Source: an uncultured Nioella sp. (GTDB taxonomy: Bacteria; Pseudomonadota; Alphaproteobacteria; Rhodobacterales; Rhodobacteraceae). Taken from it: a DNA stretch of 64,000 nucleotides. This document shows, piece by piece, positions 6,954 through 14,980 of the stretch (the first letter of the stretch is position 1; each line of letters opens with the position of its first letter). The notes beneath the pieces were generated by a model. That model worked only from the letters and a program-made list of their open reading frames with translations, did not search any database and was not told the origin of the DNA. Where the stretch lies: NCBI GenBank assembly GCA_947498125.1, contig CANMJH010000003.1:62001-126000 (forward strand), in the 5' to 3' direction. The translations under genes and the position numbers were made by a program.

Positions 6954-8342
6954 GTGCTGAACTCGCTGTCAGGTCGGTTGCTGCTTTTGACCGTCATCTT
7001 TGTGATGCTGGCCGAAGTAATGATCTTTGTGCCGTCAATTGCGCGGTTCCGCGAAGATTATCTTTTGGCGCGGATTGAACGCGCGCAAATCGCCTCGCTG
7101 GCTCTTTTGGCTGACGAGACGATGATGATCGATGATGAGCTGGAAGACGAGCTTTTGGCCAATGCAGGCGTGCTGAACGTTGCATTGCGCAGAAACGCGG
7201 TCAGCCAGCTTGTGTTGTCCGCAGATCAAATCCCACCAATCTCGGGTGAGTTTGATATCCGCGATGCTTCAGCCTGGGAACTTATTCGCGATGCTATGGC
7301 CCGCCTTATGGAGCCGGAAGATCAAGTGATCCGTGTGATTGGCACGCCCGTTAACGATGCCGGTACGCTAATTGATGTGACCTTACGCACGGAATGGCTG
7401 CGGGATTCGATGATCGACTATGGGATTCGTATCCTTATCCTGTCGGCGGTCATTTCTGTCATTACCGCCGCGATGGTCTTTGTCGCGGCCCGGCGTTTTA
7501 TCGTGATGCCGATCCGGCGTGTGGTCGACAGCATGACCAAATATGCCGCCGCCCCTGAGGATTCGCGCCACGTCATTCGCCCTGAAGCCGGGATTGACGA
7601 ATTGCATGAGGCGGAAGAGGCGCTGATGTCGTTGCAAACGCAGCTCACCGCATCGCTAAAGCACCGTGAGCGACTGGCGCAATTGGGCGAAGCCGTTGCT
7701 AAGATCAGCCATGATTTGCGAAATATCCTGACCGTCGCGACATTGATGGCTGACCGGCTTGAAAACTCCGACGACCCGGCCGTTCAGCGGACCGCGCCCA
7801 AGCTTATCTCGTCGCTCAGCCGCGCCGTAAACCTTTGTGAGGGGACGCTCGCCTTTGGCAGGGTCGAGGAGCCGCCCCCCGCACTTACCCGATTCGATCT
7901 GGCTCCCCTTGTCGAAGATGTCGTTGATCAAGAACGTCTTGCCGTTGGTGATGCCGAGGTTGACGTCATTTCTAACGTGACTTCGGGTATATTGGTGCGA
8001 GCCGATTCCGAGCAGCTTTACCGTATCCTTGGAAATCTAATGCGCAATGCGCGTCAGGCCATTGTTGCCACGGGAAAGCCGGGAAGCATCACTGTAAGTG
8101 CTGCTGAATCCCCAGAAGGTTGGCTTGTTTGTATCCGCGATACCGGCCCAGGTCTGCCGAAACGCGCTCTGGACCATCTGTTTCAACCCTTTCAGGGTGG
8201 TGCACGCAAAGGCGGTACAGGTCTTGGACTTGCGATCGCGGCCGAGCTTGTCCGCGGCCATGGCGGGCGGTTAGAACTCAAAACAACAGGACCAGAGGGG
8301 ACTGCCTTTGAGATCCTTTTGCCAAGCGGACAAGAAGTCTGA
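6954..8342 (+). CDS. Sensor histidine kinase
   Basis: A 462-residue membrane histidine kinase. Transmembrane segments near residues 8-28 and 155-180 enclose a periplasmic sensor region of about 125 residues. A HAMP-like linker follows (RRFIVMPIRRVVDSM), then the dimerisation/phosphoacceptor motif KISHDLRN (H253) and the ATPase domain with NLMRNARQAI, DTGPGLP and GGTGLGLAIA. GTG 6954 is chosen because GGAG at 6942-6945 precedes it by eight bases and the hydrophobic segment starts soon after. No response regulator is adjacent, so its partner is elsewhere. It lies 37 bases after the flavoprotein gene and is probably cotranscribed. Confidence 0.9.
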   Translation: MLNSLSGRLLLLTVIFVMLAEVMIFVPSIARFREDYLLARIERAQIASLALLADETMMIDDELEDELLANAGVLNVALRRNAVSQLVLSADQIPPISGEFDIRDASAWELIRDAMARLMEPEDQVIRVIGTPVNDAGTLIDVTLRTEWLRDSMIDYGIRILILSAVISVITAAMVFVAARRFIVMPIRRVVDSMTKYAAAPEDSRHVIRPEAGIDELHEAEEALMSLQTQLTASLKHRERLAQLGEAVAKISHDLRNILTVATLMADRLENSDDPAVQRTAPKLISSLSRAVNLCEGTLAFGRVEEPPPALTRFDLAPLVEDVVDQERLAVGDAEVDVISNVTSGILVRADSEQLYRILGNLMRNARQAIVATGKPGSITVSAAESPEGWLVCIRDTGPGLPKRALDHLFQPFQGGARKGGTGLGLAIAAELVRGHGGRLELKTTGPEGTAFEILLPSGQEV

Positions 8343-8350
8343 TTTCGCTC

Positions 8351-8379
8351 TTGCACTCAGGTTTCGGCATCGCTAAATA
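8351..8379 (+). promoter_or_regulatory. Promoter of tRNA-Arg
   Basis: TTGCAC (8351-8356) and TAAATA (8374-8379) are 17 bases apart and the tRNA begins 11 bases after the second box. Spacing and position fit a housekeeping promoter. Confidence 0.65.
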
Positions 8380-8389
8380 CCGCCCTCAC

Positions 8390-8466
8390 GGACCGATAGC
8401 TCAGCTGGATAGAGTACTTGACTACGAATCAAGGGGTCGGGGGTTCGAATCCTCCTCGGTCCGCCA
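8390..8466 (+). tRNA. tRNA-Arg (anticodon ACG)
   Basis: A 77-base cloverleaf with encoded CCA. The acceptor stem GGACCGA pairs with TCGGTCC, the anticodon stem CTTGA pairs with TCAAG around loop CTACGAA, and the T arm has GGGGG-TTCGAAT-CCTCC. The anticodon ACG is normally deaminated to ICG and reads CGU, CGC and CGA. Confidence 0.97.
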
Positions 8467-8871
8467 TACAAAACAATGTGAAGCGCGCATTGTTTTGCCT
8501 TTGGCGGCAAAACCTTTCCTTTTCAGACGATGGCCTTTCCCTTTATCTGTCGCGATGATTTTTGCAATGTCCCTGCTTTCAGGGCCGGTACCGATCAAAG
8601 CGCTTCAGCAGATCTTACCCTGAAATCAGTTCCTCGCGGCTGTTCGCGTGAAAGGGTTTCTGTCAGTTCGGCGGATCAGCTTGTATCGAAAATTCCGAAT
8701 CGCGCCTGATCGTCGGTTGCCTGAGCACACCATTCGAACATTGTCCTCCAGATTTCGATATCCTGTGTCCTAACGTAATCTGGAGGATGCCTGAATTCGT
8801 GCGGTCCGCCCTAGGGCTCTGACAAACAGATTTAAGCAATAGCACTGCAGCAGATACGCCAGATGGCTTTC
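8467..8871. other. Intergenic region with two inverted repeats, no recognised gene
   Basis: This 405-base gap between tRNA-Arg and the convergent MocR gene contains no frame I can support. Two inverted repeats stand out: CAAAACAATG/CATTGTTTTG (8469-8478, 8488-8497), directly after the tRNA, which may help to end its transcript; and an 11-bp repeat TCCTCCAGATT/AATCTGGAGGA (8744-8754, 8777-8787) with a 22-base loop. The second could be an operator, a hairpin of an unknown RNA, or a relic of a mobile element. Confidence 0.4.
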
Positions 8872-10239
8872 TCAGCCCATAAAGCTGTTTGGGGACAATG
8901 TATTTGCAAGAAATTGTAGGTTGTCGCGCAAAGCATCGCGCGAGTTTGGCCCGCCCAGATTGACGCGCAGCTGCTCACCAGGCACCCCTTGAACAGTAAA
9001 GGCATCCGACGGCATTAACCCGATTTGTCGCCGCGCCATACGGGCCACCACGTCGGCGCGACCAAGCCCATTGGGCAAGTCCAGCCAAACGTTGAAAGCG
9101 TTCTCTGCACTGCGAAAACGCAGATGCGTCAGGGCTTCGGCGGCAATCGCCTGCCGTGCTGCACTTTCTGATCTGATGAAACGGCGGATGCCATCGGCGG
9201 TGCCATCCTCGATCCATTGCGTGACCAGCGCCATAGACAGGGGCGATGGCATGACCGACAACGCCCGTATCGATTGGGCCAAATGGTAGGCGCAACGTGG
9301 GGTCGGGGCGATAGTAAAGGCCAGACGTAGTCCTGCACCGATGCATTTGGCCAGCCCGCCGATATGCCAAGTCAGATCAGGGGCCGACAACGCGATAGGT
9401 GCGGGCCCTTTTGCCGGAATAAATCCATAGGCATCGTCTTCGATTAGCATCAGCTCGTGGCGCCGCAGGATTTCAGCCACCTCAACGCGCCGCGCCTCGG
9501 GCATGGTCAGCGTGGTGGGGTTTTGCAAAGTCGGGTTTAGATAGAGCGCTTTGGGCCCGTGTTCGCGGATCGCAGCGTCTAGTGCTTCGGGCAGGATGCC
9601 ATCCCCGTCCATCTCGATGCCAACTAGGTTCAACAGGAACCGACCCGCCACGTTACGGAAACCGGGGTAAGTGACAGCTTCGCACAGCACCGTGTCGCCG
9701 GGCCGCGTGATGAGCGACAGAATCGCAGCCATCGTGGCATGAGCGCCCGGAGTAACTGCCACTCGTTCCAGCGCCGGGACCATGCCGCGCATACTTAGCC
9801 AGCTTGACGCCGCGAGGCGATCACGTTCGGACCCGATTGCCGTCTGATAGCGCAAGAGGTCGATCAGATTTGCCGAAACATACCCCAACCCCTCCTGCAT
9901 CCGGCGTCGCAACTCGGGATCCTGAGGTTCAGGCGGCATGTTCATCGCAAGATCGGCTTCGCCTGCACGCGACGGATCGGGGCGGTTGGTGACCACGTGA
10001 TTTTTAACGAATGTGCCGCGCCCCACATGGCTTTCAATATGGCCGCGGGCCTTCGCTTCGGCATAGGCGCGCGAAACTGTTGTGAAATCGATCCCTAGCG
10101 CTGTGGCCAGCCGTCGTTGCGGCGGCAGACGCTTACCATCGTTTAGCTGCCCGTTCCGGATGTCCTCGGCAATGGCATCGGCGATGGCCAGATAGCGCGG
10201 CTTTTCAGTGTCGAGATTCGTTGGGGTCCAGTCGATCAT
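8872..10239 (-). CDS. MocR-family regulator (GntR helix-turn-helix fused to aminotransferase-like domain)
   Basis: A 455-residue MocR/PdxR/GabR-type transcription factor. Residues about 10-80 form a GntR winged helix (RLPPQRRLATALGIDFTTVSRAYAEAKARG), and the rest is a fold-type I aminotransferase domain. The PLP lysine is in GGLAKCIGAGLR, a variant of the usual SFSK motif. Such proteins bind PLP and respond to an amine, amino acid or PLP itself; catalytic turnover is not usual. It is divergent from the Nit1C operon, with 279 bases between, and is the obvious candidate regulator of that operon. A TTAGGT-N5-ACCTAA dyad lies just upstream of its start, suggesting autoregulation. Confidence 0.92.
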   Translation of the reverse strand: MIDWTPTNLDTEKPRYLAIADAIAEDIRNGQLNDGKRLPPQRRLATALGIDFTTVSRAYAEAKARGHIESHVGRGTFVKNHVVTNRPDPSRAGEADLAMNMPPEPQDPELRRRMQEGLGYVSANLIDLLRYQTAIGSERDRLAASSWLSMRGMVPALERVAVTPGAHATMAAILSLITRPGDTVLCEAVTYPGFRNVAGRFLLNLVGIEMDGDGILPEALDAAIREHGPKALYLNPTLQNPTTLTMPEARRVEVAEILRRHELMLIEDDAYGFIPAKGPAPIALSAPDLTWHIGGLAKCIGAGLRLAFTIAPTPRCAYHLAQSIRALSVMPSPLSMALVTQWIEDGTADGIRRFIRSESAARQAIAAEALTHLRFRSAENAFNVWLDLPNGLGRADVVARMARRQIGLMPSDAFTVQGVPGEQLRVNLGGPNSRDALRDNLQFLANTLSPNSFMG

Positions 10240-10518
10240 GTGTCTGCCTTAGGTTTTTTACCTAACTATGCCAAACGTTCCCAGAATTGAAGGTAAAATT
10301 GTATGGTAGATTCGAATGCATTGATTGCATTTGGTCGAACATGCCTTCTCTCGGGTGCGTATCTATCCTCATTTTCCAGCACTAGCGCTCAATTTTTTAG
10401 CAATTATCGGTAGTAGATCCATGCAATACATCATTTATTGTATGTATATTGAACTGTTTATTGATCCAATCAATTTGGCGGGGCCATCTCGGTTGTGATG
10501 ATCAATAAGGAGGCCGCG
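10240..10518. promoter_or_regulatory. Divergent regulatory region between MocR gene and Nit1C operon
   Basis: Three dyads can be read: TTAGGT-N5-ACCTAA (10249-10265), close to the MocR start; AATGCA-N5-TGCATT (10315-10331); and ATACAT-N10-ATGTAT (10426-10447), which overlaps a TATATT box (10445-10450) that may serve the operon. Two GGTA-type half-sites (10292-10295, 10305-10308) resemble the direct repeats bound by some MocR proteins. No box with good -35 match is evident. Which dyad is the operator cannot be decided by reading. Confidence 0.4.
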
Positions 10519-11001
10519 ATGCCTGAAGTCACTAAAGAAGCACACAAGGACGGGGATTTCTTCGTCAACTACGAAGAAAAAGTCTTTGAGGACGTAAAAG
10601 CCGAGGAAGGCGAGAAGGCGCTTGTCACCTTCCATACAGTCGCCTTCGAGGGGTCGATCGGCCTTGTAAATATCCTCAATGCCATTCGCCTGAACCGGAA
10701 AGGCTATGAGACCTCGATTTTGCTTTATGGCCCCGGCGTGACGCTCGGAATTCAGCGCGGGTTTCCAACGCTGGGCGATGAGGCGTTTCCGGGCCATCAG
10801 AACTTTGCCGTCAACTTGAACAAATTCATGGGCGAGGGCGGCAAGGTCTATGCCTGCCGGTTCGCGCTTCAAGCCCTGTATGGACACGGAGAGCCGTCGC
10901 TTTTGCCCGGCATCACGCCGATCGCCCCCCAAGATGTGCTCGACTGCATCTTGCTGCACAAAAAGGCCGATGCTGTGATCCTGGACACCTGGACGGTCTA
11001 G
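10519..11001 (+). CDS. MSMEG_0572/Sll0783-type nitrogen starvation response protein (Nit1C)
   Basis: A 160-residue soluble protein that matches my memory of the MSMEG_0572 family, one of the small proteins always found in Nit1C nitrilase clusters. Its first half is acidic. The core has the pattern [22 protein letters not shown] and a glycine-rich [13 protein letters not shown] segment, somewhat like DsrE/DsrF-type folds. No catalytic motif is certain. ATG 10519 follows AAGGAGG at 10507-10513 with five bases between, the best site in the operon; upstream in-frame ATGs at 10495 and 10498 lack one. It is the first gene of the operon. Molecular function unknown. Confidence 0.85.
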   Translation: MPEVTKEAHKDGDFFVNYEEKVFEDVKAEEGEKALVTFHTVAFEGSIGLVNILNAIRLNRKGYETSILLYGPGVTLGIQRGFPTLGDEAFPGHQNFAVNLNKFMGEGGKVYACRFALQALYGHGEPSLLPGITPIAPQDVLDCILLHKKADAVILDTWTV

Positions 11002-11099
11002 CTCACTCCTCCACCTCGCGGGGCGGGCGCAGCCCTTACCCGTTTGCTGGGCCGTTTCTTTTCGCGGCCCGGCTCCTCCGCCTTATCAGAGAGACCACC

Positions 11100-12068
11100 A
11101 TGCGAACCGACACCATCCGCGCTGCTGCCGTGCAGATCGCCCCCGACCTTACCGGGCGTGCGGGCACAATCGAGCGCGTGCTCAACGCGATTTCTGAGGC
11201 CGCCGACAAAGGCGCACACTTCATCGTCTTCCCCGAAACATTCGTGCCGTATTATCCGTATTTCAGCTTTGTGTTGCCTCCGGTCCAGCAGGGTGCGCCG
11301 CATCTGGAGCTAATGCGTGAAGCGGTTGTTGTTCCGTCGCCGGAAACCGAAGCGGTGGCTGATGCTGCACGTAAGCGCGGGGTGGTGGTGGTCCTTGGAG
11401 TAAACGAAAGGGATCACGGCTCGCTCTATAACACTCAGCTGATCTTTGACGCTGACGGCGCGCTAGTGCTGAAGCGGCGTAAAATCACGCCGACTTATCA
11501 TGAACGTATGGTCTGGGGGCAGGGCGATGGCGCGGGGCTAAAAGTGGTCGATACCGCCGTGGGTCGTGTTGGCGCGTTGGCCTGCTGGGAGCATTACAAT
11601 CCTCTCGCCCGTTACGCGTTGATGGCCCAGCACGAAGAAATTCATGCAGGTCACTTCCCCGGCTCGCTTGTGGGCGACATCTTTCGCGACCAGATCGAAG
11701 TTACTATGCGCCACCACGCGCTGGAAGCTGGCTGTTTCGTCGTCAATTCTACCGGCTGGCTGACAGAAGAGCAGATTGCTCAAATTCACCCTGATCCGGC
11801 GCTGCAAAAGGCTATGCGCAGTGGCTGCATGACCTGCATCATCTCACCCGAGGGCCGTCATCTGGCCGACCCGCTAACCGAGGGCGAAGGTATCGTGATT
11901 GCCGATCTCGACATGGCTTTGGTGGCAAAACGCAAGCGCATGATGGACAGCGTCGGGCATTACGCGCGCCCCGATCTGCTTTCGCTGAACCACGAAACCC
12001 GCCCCGCAAAGCTCCGTCATGTGACCGAACCCGCCCTCGAACCGCAAGAGGAATGCCAAGATGCTTGA
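11100..12068 (+). CDS. Nit6803-family nitrilase (Nit1C)
   Basis: A 322-residue carbon-nitrogen hydrolase of nitrilase branch 1 (Nit6803 type). The catalytic triad is visible: E46 in FPETF, K128 in [11 protein letters not shown] and C162 in [12 protein letters not shown]. The triple confirms a nitrilase rather than an amidase-only homologue. Such enzymes convert nitriles to acids and ammonia in the cytoplasm, and form spirals or oligomers. It starts 98 bases after the first gene and overlaps the radical SAM gene by eight bases. From memory, Nit1C clusters have been linked to assimilation of cyanide in Pseudomonas; the natural substrate here is not known. Confidence 0.93.
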   Translation: MRTDTIRAAAVQIAPDLTGRAGTIERVLNAISEAADKGAHFIVFPETFVPYYPYFSFVLPPVQQGAPHLELMREAVVVPSPETEAVADAARKRGVVVVLGVNERDHGSLYNTQLIFDADGALVLKRRKITPTYHERMVWGQGDGAGLKVVDTAVGRVGALACWEHYNPLARYALMAQHEEIHAGHFPGSLVGDIFRDQIEVTMRHHALEAGCFVVNSTGWLTEEQIAQIHPDPALQKAMRSGCMTCIISPEGRHLADPLTEGEGIVIADLDMALVAKRKRMMDSVGHYARPDLLSLNHETRPAKLRHVTEPALEPQEECQDA

Positions 12069-13182
12069 TAACGCGCACCTCATTAGTGAATTGCAGACCC
12101 ACGGAATGCGACTTGTCGATCCAAACGCAGGTCACGAAAGCCGCCGCGGCGGCGCGGGGCCTTCGGATCACAAAGCGATCACGATCGGCGACCGCACAGT
12201 AATGATTCCCGTTCACACGGCCCCGAGTTTTGACAGCCCGTATATGGTGGACACCCCTGATGCGACCGGCGCTGCCCGCGTCACCTGCAACGGGGCAGAG
12301 GTGGCGCAGGTGCGCTTTCCGACGCGGGCCAAATTCTATCAACTCACGACTGCCGAAGGCGTTCCATACAGTCATATCGCGACGTTGCATTCCAAGGATG
12401 TGTTGGCCACGACCGTGTTGCAAACCTGCATCCGCTATGAAAGCCGCAAAAAGACCTGCCAGTTTTGCTCGATCGGTCAAAGCCTTGCCGCAGGGCGGAC
12501 CATTGCTCACAAATCGCCCCAACAACTGGCCGAAGTGGCCAAGGCCGCCGTCGATTTGGATGGGGTCACGCATATGGTGCTAACGACCGGCACCCCGGCG
12601 GGCAAGGATCGTGGCGCAAAAGTGCTGTGTGAAAGCGCAAAAGCGATCAAGGCGGCGGTTGATCTGCCCTTGCAAGGTCAATGCGAGCCACCAGAGGATG
12701 ATGCATGGCACCAACGCATGTTTGATGCAGGCATCGATACTTTGGGAATGCATCTTGAGGCGGTAACGCCTGAGGTCCGCCAGCGGATCATGCCCGGAAA
12801 GGCGAGCGTGCCTTTGGAGAAATATTTCTCAAGTTTTGAGGCGGCGGTAAAGATCTTTGGGCGAGGACAAGTCTCGACCTATATTCTTGCGGGTCTGGGC
12901 GACAGTCGTGAGGCGATCCTTGAGATGGGCGAGAAGCTTTGTTCAATGGGGGTCTATCCCTTTGTCGTGCCATTTGTGCCGATCTCAGGCACGCCGCTGG
13001 AAAGCCACCCCGCCCCCATGTCCGATTTTATGGTCTCCGTCCTTGAACCCTTGGGCCAGATGATTGCCCGCGCTGATATCCGCTCGGTCGACATGAAGGC
13101 AGGATGCGGAAAATGCGGTGCCTGTTCAGCGCTTTCCAGCTACGAAAAGCTGAAGGTCCCTGCGCGAAAGGTTCCGGCATGA
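12061..13182 (+). CDS. MSMEG_0568-family radical SAM protein (Nit1C)
   Basis: A 373-residue putative radical S-adenosylmethionine enzyme. Instead of the canonical CX3CX2C, the candidate cluster ligands are C123, C133 and C136 (CX9CX2C, in [18 protein letters not shown]), as I recall for this family. A second cysteine set near the C-terminus, C349, C352 and C355 (GCGKCGAC), may hold an auxiliary iron-sulfur cluster. The central part fits a partial TIM barrel, with TTGTP and [11 protein letters not shown] motifs seen in biotin-synthase-like enzymes. It overlaps the nitrilase by eight bases and the acetyltransferase by four. The reaction is unknown. Confidence 0.9.
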   Translation: MLDNAHLISELQTHGMRLVDPNAGHESRRGGAGPSDHKAITIGDRTVMIPVHTAPSFDSPYMVDTPDATGAARVTCNGAEVAQVRFPTRAKFYQLTTAEGVPYSHIATLHSKDVLATTVLQTCIRYESRKKTCQFCSIGQSLAAGRTIAHKSPQQLAEVAKAAVDLDGVTHMVLTTGTPAGKDRGAKVLCESAKAIKAAVDLPLQGQCEPPEDDAWHQRMFDAGIDTLGMHLEAVTPEVRQRIMPGKASVPLEKYFSSFEAAVKIFGRGQVSTYILAGLGDSREAILEMGEKLCSMGVYPFVVPFVPISGTPLESHPAPMSDFMVSVLEPLGQMIARADIRSVDMKAGCGKCGACSALSSYEKLKVPARKVPA

Positions 13183-13730
13183 TCGAGCTTGAACCACGCC
13201 ATTTTCATTGTCCGGGCTACTACATCCGTGCCGCATCTAAACGCTTCGAGGCCATCGGGGCAGCCGGGCTAAGAACCCGTGTCTTCGTACACGAGCAGGG
13301 TATTTTTCCGGACCATGATCGCGATGAAATCGACATGATCGCGACGCATCTTGTTGCACTTTCCACTTATGCCCACGAGGCGGATCAAGTGGTCGGCACA
13401 GTGCGCATCCATGAAGAGGCGCCGCGGCAGTGGATGGGGTCGCGCTTGGCGGTGGACAGCGACTTTCGGGCCGTTGGGCGGCTGGGGGCAGAATTGATCC
13501 GGCTTGCAGTCGGTTCCGCCAATGCACGCGGCTGCGACCAGTTCTTGGCCAATGTGCAAATGCAAAACGTAACGCTTTTTAAACGTTTGCATTGGCGTCC
13601 ATTGGAAGAGGTGATGATCCATGGCGCGCCGCATATGCGGATGGAAGCCAAGCTAGATCGCTACCCGCCCTGCGCGGATCCGGTGGCAGGCTGGTATCAC
13701 CGTCCCCGTCTGCCAAAGGCACGCAGATGA
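13179..13730 (+). CDS. MSMEG_0567/Sll0786-family GNAT N-acetyltransferase (Nit1C)
   Basis: A 183-residue protein of the GNAT fold. After an N-terminal strand region (YYIRAASKRFEA), the RTRVFVHEQGIFP segment resembles autoinducer-synthase/acetyltransferase N-termini. The acyl-CoA-binding part follows around GTVRIHEE and RLGAELIRLAVGSANARGC, where the usual Q/RxxGxG/A loop is weak. The C-terminal GAPHMRMEAKL strand completes the fold. The start ATGA overlaps the stop of the radical SAM gene. The acyl donor and acceptor are unknown. Family membership rests on sequence pattern plus its fixed place in the Nit1C gene order. Confidence 0.87.
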   Translation: MIELEPRHFHCPGYYIRAASKRFEAIGAAGLRTRVFVHEQGIFPDHDRDEIDMIATHLVALSTYAHEADQVVGTVRIHEEAPRQWMGSRLAVDSDFRAVGRLGAELIRLAVGSANARGCDQFLANVQMQNVTLFKRLHWRPLEEVMIHGAPHMRMEAKLDRYPPCADPVAGWYHRPRLPKARR

Positions 13731-14689
13731 CTGACCTTGCAGACATGGCAGCGCAGTTGCGTTCCCACCCATCAATCCGTTCCAAATTAGGAATTTCGCG
13801 GGCGACGCGGGCTCTTGGATTAAGCTCTCAAAGCACTGGGAAAGTGGGCGATGATGCCGCCGTTCTGCCGCGCGCAGGTGGGTTTGACCTTTTGGCGGGC
13901 GAAGGGTTCATCCCTGCTTTTATCGAAGATGACCCTTGGTTCGCAGGCTGGTGTGCGGTGATGGTAAACCTCTCGGATATCGCTGCGATGGGCGGACGGG
14001 CCAGTGCCATCATAGATCAGGTCTGGGCGCCAGATGCCGAGTCCGCCGCGCCGCTGCTTCAAGGGATGCGCGATGCTTCGGCCGCTTATGGCGTGCCGCT
14101 GGTGGGCGGGCATACGAACCTCGCCGCGCCGGCACTTGGCCTTGCAGCTTCAGTTTTTGGCAAAGCCAACAGCCTGATCACTAGCTTTGACGCTCGCCCC
14201 GGTGATCTAATGATTGCCGTCATTGACCATCGCGGCAGCTATCGCAACTTTGACAATTTCTGCGCCGCGCTTGATGCTCCGTCTGATCGGTTGCAGGGCG
14301 ACCTAGATCTCTTGCCTGCGGTGGCCGAAGACGGGCTGACTTGTGCTGGCAAGGATATCAGCCAGGGCGGCATTATAGGAACAGCGCTTATGCTGGCCGA
14401 ATGCTCGCAGGTCAGTATCGACATCGACCAAAGCGCCATTACGCCGCCACTCGGCATTGCGCACGAACGCTGGCTGCGCAGCTTTCCCAGCTTTGGTTAC
14501 TTGCTGTCAGTTGCCCCGGAAAATGCAAACACGCTCTGCGCCCGCTTTTGCGCGCGCGATATCGACGCTGCGGCCATCGGGCGAGTGTCGAAGGGATCGG
14601 CGGTTACCCTGTCCGACCATGGCGAGACCGCCCTGTTCTGGGACCACGGCCAAACCCCCTATCTCGATCTAGGAACCTGTCATGCCTGA
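13727..14689 (+). CDS. Sll0787-family AIR synthase-like protein (Nit1C)
   Basis: A 320-residue protein of the PurM/ThiL/SelD superfamily, which use ATP to phosphorylate an amide, phosphate or selenide. The family ATP/magnesium motif GDDAAVL is present near residue 42. It is followed by NLSDIAAMGG, typical of ThiL and HypE, and a C-terminal KDISQGGIIG motif. This points to an ATP-dependent activation step in the pathway. The start overlaps the acetyltransferase stop (ATGA) and the end overlaps the next gene by eight bases. Its substrate cannot be inferred from sequence. Confidence 0.88.
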   Translation: MTDLADMAAQLRSHPSIRSKLGISRATRALGLSSQSTGKVGDDAAVLPRAGGFDLLAGEGFIPAFIEDDPWFAGWCAVMVNLSDIAAMGGRASAIIDQVWAPDAESAAPLLQGMRDASAAYGVPLVGGHTNLAAPALGLAASVFGKANSLITSFDARPGDLMIAVIDHRGSYRNFDNFCAALDAPSDRLQGDLDLLPAVAEDGLTCAGKDISQGGIIGTALMLAECSQVSIDIDQSAITPPLGIAHERWLRSFPSFGYLLSVAPENANTLCARFCARDIDAAAIGRVSKGSAVTLSDHGETALFWDHGQTPYLDLGTCHA

Positions 14690-14969
14690 AACATTCTGGA
14701 CCGTTCGCTGGCCCGATGGCGCTGAGGAAAAGCTTTATTCCCCATCCAGTGTCGTAGCCGAGCTATTCATTCCGGGCCAAAGCTATCCCATCTCTGACTT
14801 CTTGAACCGCGCACGTATCGCAATGGAGCGCGCGTCTAATAGGGTCGAGCGTAAATACGGCTTTGCTTGTTCTTCTGCGATGGCTCAGCTCGACCGGATT
14901 GAGACCAAAGTTGCCACACTTCCGGATCATGACGGCGCCGAAATCGCCTGTCTGCACATCACCCAATGA
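14682..14969 (+). CDS. MSMEG_0570-family nitrogen starvation response protein (Nit1C)
   Basis: A 95-residue soluble protein with the family pattern TVRWPDGAEEKLYSPSSVV, then a helical FLNRARIAMERASNRVERKYGFACSSA segment. It is an obligate small member of Nit1C clusters. The ATG overlaps the upstream stop region by eight bases and its own stop overlaps the possible start of the flavoprotein gene. No catalytic residues are evident; it may be a carrier or subunit, but this is a guess. Confidence 0.85.
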   Translation: MPETFWTVRWPDGAEEKLYSPSSVVAELFIPGQSYPISDFLNRARIAMERASNRVERKYGFACSSAMAQLDRIETKVATLPDHDGAEIACLHITQ

Positions 14970-14980
14970 GGACCGAGACG

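Noticed and set aside
8351-8623. A 90-codon plus-strand frame running through tRNA-Arg
   Set aside because: It translates the tRNA itself; the tRNA cloverleaf explains the sequence.
12230-12583. A 117-codon frame inside the radical SAM gene
   Set aside because: It overlaps the conserved cysteine region in another frame; the radical SAM reading has clear motifs and the alternative has none.
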